Part shown: in pieces, positions 19,577 through 28,782 of the stretch
Layout: each line of letters begins with the position of its first letter
Numbering within the stretch: position 1 is the stretch's first letter
Source: Kineothrix sp. MB12-C1
GTDB taxonomy: Bacteria > Bacillota > Clostridia > Lachnospirales > Lachnospiraceae
DNA length: 64,000 nt
Direction of reading: 5' to 3'
Assembly (NCBI RefSeq): GCF_030863805.1
Contig: NZ_CP132957.1
Span: 124,001 to 188,000, forward strand
Position numbers and translations under genes: made by a program
The notes under the pieces: generated by a model
What the model was told of the DNA's origin: nothing
The model's input: the letters and a program-made list of their open reading frames with translations, nothing else
Database searches by the model: none

Positions 19577-20449
19577 TTACTGCTCCACTTTCAGCCCTTG
19601 ATAGATTTCCTCAGCTTTTGTACGGTACTGCTGCGCCTTTTCTTCCTCTTTTAGACATTCACAGACCGCCGCACAGTTCTCACAAAGAACTCCATAGCTT
19701 TGGTTTTCTCCAAAATGCTTTTTCACTTCTGCCAGCGCTTTTTCATAAGAAAGCAACGCATTCTTATAATCTCCCATACGATAATATGCCTCTCCGACCC
19801 CGGCAAGGGCTGCACTGTAATGAGCGTCTGTCTCGTCCCCATTCCCTGCCTGTTCAAAAAGCAAAAGAGCGTCCTTTAACGCCTCCGAAGCGTCCTTAGC
19901 CCTGTCCAACTTAAAATATAAAAGAGCTAGATTCGTTAGAGAAGTAGCTTGCTGTACTTCGCTGCCCTCCAGCTTTCTTACGATGGAAAGTGCTTTTTCC
20001 GTAAGTTCTATCGCTCCTTCATTTTTATCCATCTGTTCAAGAAGAAGGCTCATATTATTATAGAGGCCTGCGAATCGATAATCATCTTCCGCAAGCAGTT
20101 CTTCGTAAATCTTCAACGCCTGTAAATAATAACGGTAAGCAGACTCCAACTCCCCTGCCGCGCGGTAAGCAGTTGCCGTATTCAAAAGAGTAGTGGCGAA
20201 ATGCTCGCTCGTATCCAGCTGTATCTCTTCCATTAAAAGAAGAACATCCTCTGCGATATCGAACGCCTTTTTATAAGAAGATATACTGCGGTAAAACCCT
20301 ATCATTTCATTGCCGATTACAATATATCCGGGATAATCTTCCGCTTCCCTGGCCTTTTCCAATTCCCGGAGTAAATAAGGCTCCACCTTATCTATTTCAT
20401 TTTTTTGAAACAATTCATCCAACTGTTTAAAAAATATTTCCGCATTCAT
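19577..20449 (-). CDS. Tetratricopeptide repeat protein
   Basis: 290 residues built of about six TPR-type helix pairs, for example TTLLNTATAYRAAGELESAY, NNMSLLLEQMDKNEGAIEL and AGVGEAYYRMGDYKNALLSY. No signal peptide or membrane helix, so it is a cytosolic scaffold. It is directly upstream of the DUF4037 gene and probably its partner. No specific process can be assigned. Confidence 0.8.
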   Translation of the reverse strand: MNAEIFFKQLDELFQKNEIDKVEPYLLRELEKAREAEDYPGYIVIGNEMIGFYRSISSYKKAFDIAEDVLLLMEEIQLDTSEHFATTLLNTATAYRAAGELESAYRYYLQALKIYEELLAEDDYRFAGLYNNMSLLLEQMDKNEGAIELTEKALSIVRKLEGSEVQQATSLTNLALLYFKLDRAKDASEALKDALLLFEQAGNGDETDAHYSAALAGVGEAYYRMGDYKNALLSYEKALAEVKKHFGENQSYGVLCENCAAVCECLKEEEKAQQYRTKAEEIYQGLKVEQ

Positions 20450-20564
20450 AAATTTTCTTACCTTTCTCTCTGTTTTACCTGCATATTTGGTATTTTAACA
20501 TATAATGGCACATATGGAAAGAAAGCAAATACAGGGTATATTCTTATGATGATGGAATAAAAAT

Positions 20565-20613
20565 AAAAAGTCTTTCAAGAAACCGGAAGGATCCCGTATC
20601 TGAAAAACTTTTT
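20565..20613 (-). terminator. Terminator after leuD
   Basis: On the minus strand AAAAAGT-TTTTCA pairs with TGAAAG-ACTTTTT around an inner CGGGATCC/GGTTTC region and runs into TTTTTATTTTT. It lies 20 nt past the leuD stop codon. Confidence 0.65.
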
Positions 20614-20633
20614 ATATCATACATATTTTATTA

Positions 20634-21122
20634 TTACTTATTATTGATGTAATTGATCAATCCCTCAGAAGCAATAATCTTCTGCATGAATTCGGGAAAT
20701 GCCTGACCCTGGAATTTCGTACCCTTCGTCACATTTGTGATCATCCCTGAATCAAAATCTACTTCCACTTCATCACCTGCTTCAATTCCCTTGGAAGCCT
20801 CCGGGCATTCTATAATAGGAAGCCCGATATTAATTGCATTACGGTAAAAGATTCTGGCAAAGGTTTCAGCAATTACACAACTCACTCCGGCTGCTTTAAT
20901 AGCAATCGGCGCATGTTCCCTTGAGGAGCCGCATCCGAAGTTCTTATCCGCTACAATAATATCACCTTTTTTTACCTTTTCCACAAATTCTTTATCGATA
21001 TCCTCCATACAGTGAGTAGCAAGCTCCGCTGGATCAGAGGAGTTCAAATATCTTGCCGGAATAATTACATCCGTATCCACATTATCTCCATATTTAAAAA
21101 CTGTTCCTTTTGCTGATTTCAT
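20634..21122 (-). CDS. leuD: 3-isopropylmalate dehydratase small subunit
   Basis: Swivel-domain subunit that with LeuC isomerises 2- to 3-isopropylmalate in leucine synthesis. From the chosen start it is 162 residues: [17 protein letters not shown] at the N-terminus, then [15 protein letters not shown] in the middle, both family signatures. ATG 21122 is preferred over 21134 because GGAGGG lies 6 nt before it. It is downstream of leuC, but separated by a 141-bp MITE-like element, so the intergenic gap is about 200 bp instead of the usual tens. Confidence 0.95.
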   Translation of the reverse strand: MKSAKGTVFKYGDNVDTDVIIPARYLNSSDPAELATHCMEDIDKEFVEKVKKGDIIVADKNFGCGSSREHAPIAIKAAGVSCVIAETFARIFYRNAINIGLPIIECPEASKGIEAGDEVEVDFDSGMITNVTKGTKFQGQAFPEFMQKIIASEGLINYINNK

Positions 21123-21156
21123 ATATCCCTCCATACTGCCTTCCGGCAGCTTTTTA

Positions 21157-21297
21157 CTTACTATTCAGCCTTCGACTTCCTAGCAACACTTTATGCACAG
21201 AAATACTGCTATGCAGTATTTCGCGCTTGCTAAACTCGGGTTTTCTGTGTGCTTTGCGCACAAAAACACCTCGCGATATTGATGGCTGAACTGTTAC
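21157..21297 (-). mobile_element. MITE-like palindromic element, copy 2 (141 bp), inside leuC-leuD
   Basis: Reverse-oriented relative of the element at 9854-9995. Read on the minus strand it begins GTAACAGTTCAGCC, passes CGCGAGGTGTTTTTGTGC and CCCGAGTTTAGCAAG, and ends GGCTGAATAGTAAG. The 8-bp direct repeat GCTTTTTA flanks it (21149-21156 and 21298-21305). Internal hairpins include TTGTGCG/CGCAAAGCAC-type and AAATACTGC/GCAGTATTT pairings. It has no coding potential. Removing it and one repeat leaves a gap of about 51 bp between leuC and leuD, consistent with insertion into a formerly compact operon. Confidence 0.78.
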
Positions 21298-21322
21298 GCT
21301 TTTTATTCTTCATACCGTTTCC

Positions 21323-22588
21323 TTACTGCAATCTGTCCGGGCTGGAAATCTTCCCTTCGATAGCACTCGCCGCAGCGACTGCAGGACTAGCCAAGTAGAT
21401 TTCCGATTTCACATGTCCCATACGTCCTACAAAGTTACGATTCGTAGTGGATACGCATCGCTCGCCTTCTGCCAGGATTCCCATATATCCGCCAAGGCAG
21501 GGACCGCAGGTAGGTGTACTTATTACCGCACCGGCTTCGATAAAGGTCTTTAAGAGTCCTTCCTCCATCGCCTGCATGTAAATGGACTGAGTGGCAGGAA
21601 TAATGATACAACGCATCCCCTTTTTCACATGTCTTCCTTCGAACACTTCTGCTGCAATACGCAGATCATCCAGACGACCATTCGTACAAGAACCGATAAC
21701 TACCTGATCGATCGCCACATCTTCTTTCACTTCATCGATAGTTCTCGTATTCTCGGGAAGATGAGGAAAGGCGATTGTCGGCTGCAGAGCACTTAAATCA
21801 ATCGTATATTCTTCCTCATAGACCGCATCCGCATCCGCCTCATAAATGGTATACGGCTTCTTCGAGTGTTCCTTCATATAGAGAATGGCCAAGTCATCCA
21901 CAGGGAAAATTCCATTCTTTCCACCGGCTTCAATTGCCATATTGGCAATCGTAAACCTATCATCCATGGAAAGGTTCTTAATTCCCTCTCCGGTAAACTC
22001 CATAGATTTGTAGAGAGCGCCGTCCACCCCTATCATTCCGATGATATGTAAAATGACATCTTTACCGCTCACCCATTTGGACATTTTTCCTATTAAATTA
22101 AATTTAATTGCCGCAGGCACCTTAAACCATGCTTTTCCGGTTGCCATCCCTGCCGCCATATCTGTACTCCCCACACCGGTAGAAAATGCTCCGAGTGCTC
22201 CATAAGTACACGTATGAGAGTCCGCTCCGATAATAACATCGCCTGCAACAGTAAGTCCCTTTTCAGGTAAAAGTGCATGCTCAATTCCCATTTCCCCTAC
22301 TTCAAAGTAATTCGTAATGTCATTGCGGTATGCAAACTCACGCATACATTTACAATGCTCCGCCGATTTAATGTCTTTATTCGGTACGAAATGATCCGGC
22401 ACAAGCGCAATTTTATCTTTATCAAAAACGCTGTCTACCTTCATCTTTTCCATTTCTTTAATTGCCACCGGACTCGTAATATCATTGCCGAGAACTAAAT
22501 CCAAATCCGCCTCTATCAGCTGTCCAGCTTCTACTTTATCGAGTCCCGCATGTGCTGCCAGAATCTTCTGGGTCATTGTCATTCCCAT
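21323..22588 (-). CDS. leuC: 3-isopropylmalate dehydratase large subunit
   Basis: Aconitase-family [4Fe-4S] subunit of isopropylmalate isomerase. 421 residues, the short prokaryotic (archaeal-like) type. Cluster cysteines appear in IGSCTNGR near residue 300 and in PTCGPCLGG near 360, with [13 protein letters not shown] in the N-terminal half. ATG 22588 is chosen: AGGAGG lies 9 nt upstream, and the in-frame GTG just before is less likely. It is divergent from a LysR-type gene. Confidence 0.96.
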   Translation of the reverse strand: MGMTMTQKILAAHAGLDKVEAGQLIEADLDLVLGNDITSPVAIKEMEKMKVDSVFDKDKIALVPDHFVPNKDIKSAEHCKCMREFAYRNDITNYFEVGEMGIEHALLPEKGLTVAGDVIIGADSHTCTYGALGAFSTGVGSTDMAAGMATGKAWFKVPAAIKFNLIGKMSKWVSGKDVILHIIGMIGVDGALYKSMEFTGEGIKNLSMDDRFTIANMAIEAGGKNGIFPVDDLAILYMKEHSKKPYTIYEADADAVYEEEYTIDLSALQPTIAFPHLPENTRTIDEVKEDVAIDQVVIGSCTNGRLDDLRIAAEVFEGRHVKKGMRCIIIPATQSIYMQAMEEGLLKTFIEAGAVISTPTCGPCLGGYMGILAEGERCVSTTNRNFVGRMGHVKSEIYLASPAVAAASAIEGKISSPDRLQ

Positions 22589-22736
22589 CACTTCATACCT
22601 CCTACAAATATTAATTTTCTATCTTCACCTATAAATTCTTTCATCTTTTATTCAACCTTTTCTATATTGGTGAATTCTTGTAATAATATTATCATAAAAG
22701 GGGCATTTTGAAAAATATCATGTATTCATATTTGCA

Positions 22737-22770
22737 ATAACTTGTAGTTATACCCACTAAGTGATACAAT
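22737..22770 (+). promoter_or_regulatory. Promoter of the LysR gene with overlapping LysR-type box
   Basis: TTGTAG (22742-22747), 17 bp and TACAAT (22765-22770) form a promoter for the LysR gene. The palindrome ATAAC-N5-GTTAT (22737-22751), a T-N11-A LysR-type box, covers the -35 hexamer, suggesting autorepression and control of the divergent leuC. Confidence 0.6.
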
Positions 22771-22811
22771 TACTAATATTTATTATTTATATAAAAGAAA
22801 GGCAAAGAACC

Positions 22812-23729
22812 ATGGAACAAAATCTCAACCTATATCAAATATTTTATGAAGTGGCAAACTGCCGCAACTTTTCTATTGCTGCCAAAAAATTATATATCAG
22901 CCAACCTGCCATCAGTAAATCGATTGCAAAGTTGGAAGAACATCTGCATACTGCTCTTTTTCACCGTTCTTCCCGTGGCGTCACCTTAACGACTGAAGGT
23001 GAAACTCTCTATAAACATGTGGAAAGCGCTATCCTCTCTCTGCGCTCGGGAGAAGATCTATTAAAATCTGCAACTTCCCAAGGAATCAGTCACCTTTCTA
23101 TCGGTGTCAGCACGACGCTATGTAAATATGTACTCCTTCCCTTATTAAAAGATTTTATCGCAACCAATCCTAATATTAAAATTACAATATCCTGTCAGTC
23201 AACCTTTGAGACCATTGCGGATTTAAAAAGCGGGGCTATCGATATCGGTCTGGTAGGTATCCCCTCAGGGGATATCTCGGAAGCTTCTTTCATTTCCTAT
23301 CTCCCGATTAAAACGATAGAAGATATTTTCGTCGCTACGGATACTTATTTAGCTCCCTTTCTTCATAAAAATAAAGCGGACTCATATGAATTCGAAGCAT
23401 TTTTCAAAGAAGCTTCATTTATTATGCTGGACAAAGAAAATATTTCGAGGAAGCATACCGATACCTTTTTGAATGAACATCAATTCACTTTGCATAACAT
23501 TATCGAAGTGAACAATATGGATCTATCCATCGAGTTCGCCAGAGCCGGCCTTGGCATCGCCTGTGTAATTAATGATTTCGTTAAAGAGGATTTGAAAAAC
23601 GGAACGCTTCGTGAATTAAAATTAGGACATAAGGTTTCCAAACGTCAAATCGGCTTTGCATATCCATCTAAGATACCGATGACAACATCTATGAATACTT
23701 TAATTCAATATTACCAGATGCTTATGTAA
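22812..23729 (+). CDS. LysR family transcriptional regulator
   Basis: 305 residues from the chosen start. The winged helix-turn-helix is at residues 1-60 (FSIAAKKLYISQPAISKSIAKLEE), followed by a periplasmic-binding-protein-like effector domain (LSIGVSTTLCKYVLLP onward). ATG 22812 replaces an upstream in-frame ATG (22761), which lies within the promoter; only a weak AAAGG ribosome site precedes it. Divergence from leuC and the LysR-type palindrome between them suggest it controls leuCD, perhaps with a leucine-pathway intermediate as effector; the effector is a guess. Confidence 0.9.
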   Translation: MEQNLNLYQIFYEVANCRNFSIAAKKLYISQPAISKSIAKLEEHLHTALFHRSSRGVTLTTEGETLYKHVESAILSLRSGEDLLKSATSQGISHLSIGVSTTLCKYVLLPLLKDFIATNPNIKITISCQSTFETIADLKSGAIDIGLVGIPSGDISEASFISYLPIKTIEDIFVATDTYLAPFLHKNKADSYEFEAFFKEASFIMLDKENISRKHTDTFLNEHQFTLHNIIEVNNMDLSIEFARAGLGIACVINDFVKEDLKNGTLRELKLGHKVSKRQIGFAYPSKIPMTTSMNTLIQYYQMLM

Positions 23730-23743
23730 AATAAGCATCTGGT
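23713..23743. terminator. Hairpin at the 3' end of the LysR gene
   Basis: ACCAGATGCTTA and TAAGCATCTGGT form a perfect 12-bp stem. The loop (23725-23731) contains the TAA stop codon of the LysR gene, so the last codons form the 5' arm. No long T run follows on either strand; it may terminate weakly or protect the 3' end. Confidence 0.6.
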
Positions 23744-23775
23744 ACGCAGTGCTTTCTATCTATATGCCGTAAACC

Positions 23776-26415
23776 CTATAACCATTCTCCAAAACGGCGT
23801 ATATAAACTACTTTTAGTAACTGCGTTGATAAACAGTACCCCACAAGAAGTATAATAAGCCATGGAGCAAATTCCAACGGCAAACGAACCATATCAAACC
23901 CCACTGCCATATCTGAAAAGGCAACTATCAGAGCCGCAATAGCAATGATTGTTGTTGAAGCCATTAATAGTCCGGTGGGCCAACTTTGGATAAACGGAAC
24001 CTTTGCAGTACGGATCATATGAATAACCAAAACTTGTGATACTGTACCGAATACGAACCATCCGCACTGGAACAATGGGGCATATTTCACACCGTTCGCC
24101 CCAATCATCCACCACATTACCAAAAAGCATAGAACATCGAATACCGAACTTAGCGGTCCCATAAATGCCATAAATGATTGAATGGATTTAGTCTCCCATT
24201 TGCGAGGTTTCAGTAAATACTCCCTGTCTATATTATCGAAAGGAATACCCATTTGAGAGAAATCACACAATAAGTTCTGCGTCAGGATCTGTATGGGCAG
24301 CATAGGTAGGAACGGCAGAAAAACAGAAGCAATAATTACGGAAATCATATTTCCAAAATTGCCGGACGCTGCCATTTTAATATATTTAACAATATTTCCG
24401 AATGTTTTTCGCCCTTCTATTACACCTTCCTCTAGTACCATTAAGTCCTTTTTAAGCAAGATTATATCGGCGGTTTCTTTTGCGATATCAACAGCAGAAT
24501 CTACTGAAATGCCGACATCTGCTTGCCGTAATGGCGGCGCATCATTAATTCCATCGCCCATGTAACCTACCGTATGCCCGTTCGCCTGAAATGCCTTGAC
24601 CACTCGTTCCTTTTGCGAAGGTGACAACTTCGCAAAAAGATTGCATGTATTAACGGCAGCCAGCAGCGCCGCATCGTCCATTGATTCAACATCTTTCCCT
24701 GAAAGGAAATGTTCGGATTCGACACCAACCTTACCGCAAACCTTCACCGCAACTCCTTCGCTGTCGCCTGTTAGAACTACGGTACGAACACCATGCTCAC
24801 GCAATGCAAGAATCGCTGCCTGTGCGCTTTCCTTAGGTGGATCAAGGAAGCCTACAAATCCTATTAAAACCATGTCACACTCATCGTCTACGCTGAAAAC
24901 TTCAATACCCGGCACTTCATTTTTCTGTGCTACGGCAATCATACGCAGGCCATCGGCATTATGCTTTTCATAGGTAATTCGAACACGTTTGCACATATCT
25001 TCCGTCAATTCAACAATCTGGTCATTCCATTCCACAAAAGAACAAATATCCAGCATTTCATCTACCGCCCCTTTGGTAACAAGCTGGCGTTTACCGCTTT
25101 TATCTTCTAAAACCACACTCATTCTGCGGCGTGAAAAATCAAATGGAATTTCATCTATACGCGTATAGGCCGCCAAAACACTTCTAAGGTTATTCTCCAC
25201 AGCTCGATTTATGATGGCTAAATCGATCAGGTTTTTAAGCCCCGTCTGAAAATGGCTGTTCAGATAGGCGTGTCGAAGAATACGGGCATCATCCTCGCCT
25301 GAAGCATTCATATATCTTTCCAATACAATTCGGTCTTCGGTCAACGTACCCGTCTTGTCGGTACATAGAATATCCATTTCTCCGAATGTTTGTATCGCTC
25401 CCAGTGTTTTGACGATCACTTGATGTTTCGACATGGAAACCGCACCCTTGGCTAACGTAGATGTCATAATGACCGGCAGCATTTCAGGCGTAAGCCCTAC
25501 TGCAATTGTAATAGCAAATAGAATCGCGCTGCTCCAGTCGCCTTTGGTAAATCCGTTAATAAGCAGTACTACAGGCACCATGATAATCATAAGACGAATG
25601 AGCAGCCTGCTCACCGAATCAACACCGCGTTCAAAACTATTTTTTGCCCTGTCCCCAGACAGAGATTCTGCCATAGAGCCGATATAGGTTTCATTACTCG
25701 TGGCCAGAACAATTCCTGTTGCACTGCCGCTCACCATGTTAGAACCCATAAATCCAATATTTTTTATATCAGTCAGCGCATCATCTAAGGCTGAGCGGAT
25801 GTCTGCAAACTTCTCGATCGGATTGGATTCCCCTGTGAGCGCCGCCTGCGCCACAAATGCGTCTTTTGCTGAAAGGAATCGTATATCCGCCGGAATCATA
25901 TCTCCCGAAGAAAGACGTACAATATCTCCCGGTACAATTTCATCTATTAAAATTTCAATCTGTTCACCATCTCTCAAGACATCTGCTTTGTTAGAAATCA
26001 TTTTTGACAGTTTCTCCGCAGCCGCATTCGAACGCTCCCCTTGTACAAAGGCTACCAAACTGGATAAAGCGATTAACGATAAAATAATACTAACGGTTAA
26101 ATAATCAGGGCGTGAGGAATAAATAACGTCTGTAAATAATGTTATGAGAGCAATGATGAACAACACTATATTAAATGGATTTATAACTGACTCCCTCAGT
26201 CGGTGCCGCATGGTATTGTTTTGGCCTGATGTGATTACATTCTTGCCATACTCTTCCTGTCGCTTTTCAACCTGTTCAGCGTTAAGACCGGAGGGCGAAG
26301 ACGAAAGCGTCACGTATAAGTCTTCCAAACGAAGAAAAGCATAGTTACGCAGGTTCTTTTCGCTTTCATTCTTTCTTTGTTGAAGTTGGACACTGCTTTT
26401 TCTTAGAATTTTCAT
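23776..26415 (-). CDS. mgtA: Magnesium-translocating P-type ATPase (MgtA/MgtB)
   Basis: Imports Mg2+ using ATP. 879 residues from ATG 26415 (AGGAG 8 nt upstream); upstream in-frame ATGs would add 17 residues without a good ribosome site. P-type landmarks: ALTGESNP actuator loop, DKTGTLTED phosphorylation site, VVLTGDSEGVA, and GYMGDGINDAPPLRQADVGIS hinge region. The segment QNLLCDFSQMGIPFDN in the last membrane block is typical of type IIIB Mg2+ ATPases. It lies downstream of ilvC but beyond a hairpin. I see no recognisable Mg2+ riboswitch in the 139 bp upstream. Confidence 0.95.
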   Translation of the reverse strand: MKILRKSSVQLQQRKNESEKNLRNYAFLRLEDLYVTLSSSPSGLNAEQVEKRQEEYGKNVITSGQNNTMRHRLRESVINPFNIVLFIIALITLFTDVIYSSRPDYLTVSIILSLIALSSLVAFVQGERSNAAAEKLSKMISNKADVLRDGEQIEILIDEIVPGDIVRLSSGDMIPADIRFLSAKDAFVAQAALTGESNPIEKFADIRSALDDALTDIKNIGFMGSNMVSGSATGIVLATSNETYIGSMAESLSGDRAKNSFERGVDSVSRLLIRLMIIMVPVVLLINGFTKGDWSSAILFAITIAVGLTPEMLPVIMTSTLAKGAVSMSKHQVIVKTLGAIQTFGEMDILCTDKTGTLTEDRIVLERYMNASGEDDARILRHAYLNSHFQTGLKNLIDLAIINRAVENNLRSVLAAYTRIDEIPFDFSRRRMSVVLEDKSGKRQLVTKGAVDEMLDICSFVEWNDQIVELTEDMCKRVRITYEKHNADGLRMIAVAQKNEVPGIEVFSVDDECDMVLIGFVGFLDPPKESAQAAILALREHGVRTVVLTGDSEGVAVKVCGKVGVESEHFLSGKDVESMDDAALLAAVNTCNLFAKLSPSQKERVVKAFQANGHTVGYMGDGINDAPPLRQADVGISVDSAVDIAKETADIILLKKDLMVLEEGVIEGRKTFGNIVKYIKMAASGNFGNMISVIIASVFLPFLPMLPIQILTQNLLCDFSQMGIPFDNIDREYLLKPRKWETKSIQSFMAFMGPLSSVFDVLCFLVMWWMIGANGVKYAPLFQCGWFVFGTVSQVLVIHMIRTAKVPFIQSWPTGLLMASTTIIAIAALIVAFSDMAVGFDMVRLPLEFAPWLIILLVGYCLSTQLLKVVYIRRFGEWL

Positions 26416-26514
26416 TAGAATCACTCCTTTCATTATTAGGATTCCCATAAAATACAAAGGCAACAAGAAAGCTGCCCCAAAAGGCTGTGCTAAAATAATA
26501 ATTCATTAATAAAT

Positions 26515-26550
26515 AAGGCATTGTAGGAAATATATTCCTTACAATGCCTT
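26515..26550 (-). terminator. Hairpin after ilvC
   Basis: AAGGCATTGTA pairs with TACAATGCCTT (11 bp), with an inner GGAA/TTCC extension. It begins 4 nt past the ilvC stop codon. The following minus-strand sequence (ATTTATTA) is only partly T-rich, so termination strength is uncertain. Confidence 0.6.
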
Positions 26551-26554
26551 AAGA

Positions 26555-27613
<1,059 letters not shown>

Positions 27614-27650
27614 TTATAACTGAAAGGGTTCTTCCCTAAGAGCTAACAGA

Positions 27651-28148
27651 TTATAAATAAGTAACGTTGTGGCTGCCTCGTCCAAGTCCCGTAATTCCGG
27701 TTCTTGCTAGTTCGAGGATATCATAGCCATCTAAAAGGCTTATAAAAGCTTCAATCTTAGACTGTGCCCCGGTCAATTCGATAATAAGACTTTCTGAAGC
27801 AACATCGATAATCTTGGCACGGAATACATCCGCTATGGCAATCACGGCTTGTCTTTCTTTCGCCTCCGCTTTCACCTTAATGAGAACAAGTTCTCTATAC
27901 ACGCTGTCGTCCGGTTCCAAAACCTTAATGTCCCTTACATCGACAAGTTTCGCTACCTGCTTTTCTATCTGATCCAATATTTCATCATCACCCGAAGCTA
28001 CAATTGTAATTCTTGTATATCTGGCATCTGCGGTCTCTCCCGCTGTAATGCTCTCAATGTTGTAACCGCGTCTGGAAAACAGACCCGATATTCTGCTTAA
28101 AACACCAGATGTATTATCTACCAAAAGCTGAAATACTTTCTTACGCAT
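27651..28148 (-). CDS. ilvN: Acetolactate synthase small (regulatory) subunit
   Basis: 165 residues. The N-terminal ACT domain begins FQLLVDNTSGVLSRISGLFS and includes RRGYNIESITAG; a C-terminal domain ends LELARTGITGLGRG. These subunits activate the catalytic IlvB and confer valine feedback. GGAGG lies 7 nt before ATG 28148. It has its own promoter at 28185-28213 and leads into ilvC. A second, diverged small subunit is encoded just upstream. Confidence 0.95.
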   Translation of the reverse strand: MRKKVFQLLVDNTSGVLSRISGLFSRRGYNIESITAGETADARYTRITIVASGDDEILDQIEKQVAKLVDVRDIKVLEPDDSVYRELVLIKVKAEAKERQAVIAIADVFRAKIIDVASESLIIELTGAQSKIEAFISLLDGYDILELARTGITGLGRGSHNVTYL

Positions 28149-28184
28149 GGAACGTCCTCCATTCTCATTTGTCGATTGACATCT

Positions 28185-28213
28185 ATTTTAACAATACTAT
28201 TTATAAAAGTCAA
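28185..28213 (-). promoter_or_regulatory. Promoter of ilvN-ilvC
   Basis: On the minus strand TTGACT (28213-28208) and TAAAAT (28190-28185) are separated by exactly 17 bp, about 37 bp before the ilvN start. It would let ilvN-ilvC be expressed apart from ilvB. Confidence 0.6.
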
Positions 28214-28283
28214 CAAAAATGCTTTAATTCTCTAAGACTTTAACTCGTTGAATTGCAAAATATATATTTACAGCAATTCTATC

Positions 28284-28769
28284 TTATTCCATATCTTTGC
28301 ATTTTTGAAGGGCCAAAGTACCAGTTCTCGCAACTTCTACAATACTGATAGACTGTAACATATTAATGAATAGCTGAATACGTTCCGGCACATCACAAAT
28401 CTGAATAATCATCATATTTTTCGACATATCTACAATTTGAGCTTTCATAATATCACAATTTTCCATAATATCGCGCCGGTTATTTTTATTGTATTTTACC
28501 TTAATCAGCATAAGCTCTCTGCTAATGCTCGCACTTTCATCGAAAGTTTTTACTTTAATAACGTCTAACTTTTTATTTAATTGTTTTTCTATCTGTTCAA
28601 TCGTTCTCTCATCACCACTGCTTACGATCGTCATACAAGACACTGTGGAATCGTCAGTTTCTCCTACGGCTAAAGAATCGATATTAAAGCATCTTCTGGA
28701 AAAAAGACCGGCCACTTTACAGAGAACGCCCGAGCGGTTTTCTACCAGTACGGAATATATTCTTTTCAT
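28284..28769 (-). CDS. Second acetolactate synthase small subunit (ACT domain), diverged
   Basis: 161 residues, clearly paralogous to the neighbouring ilvN product: YSVLVENRSGVLCKVAGLFS, RRCFNIDSLAVGETDD and IVEVARTG align with it along the whole length. It lies 14 nt downstream of ilvB and is translationally close to it (AGGAGG 9 nt before ATG 28769). Differences such as CFNID for YNIES and a shortened GTLALQK tail suggest altered effector binding. Two small subunits beside one catalytic gene is uncommon. Confidence 0.88.
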   Translation of the reverse strand: MKRIYSVLVENRSGVLCKVAGLFSRRCFNIDSLAVGETDDSTVSCMTIVSSGDERTIEQIEKQLNKKLDVIKVKTFDESASISRELMLIKVKYNKNNRRDIMENCDIMKAQIVDMSKNMMIIQICDVPERIQLFINMLQSISIVEVARTGTLALQKCKDME

Positions 28770-28782
28770 CTCATTCGTCCTC

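Noticed and set aside
22592-22760. T-box or leucine leader upstream of leuC
   Set aside because: No T-box motif, specifier structure or leader peptide with leucine codons was found in the intergenic DNA.
26416-26554. Mg2+ riboswitch upstream of mgtA
   Set aside because: The region is short and holds the ilvC hairpin; no M-box type pairing was recognised.
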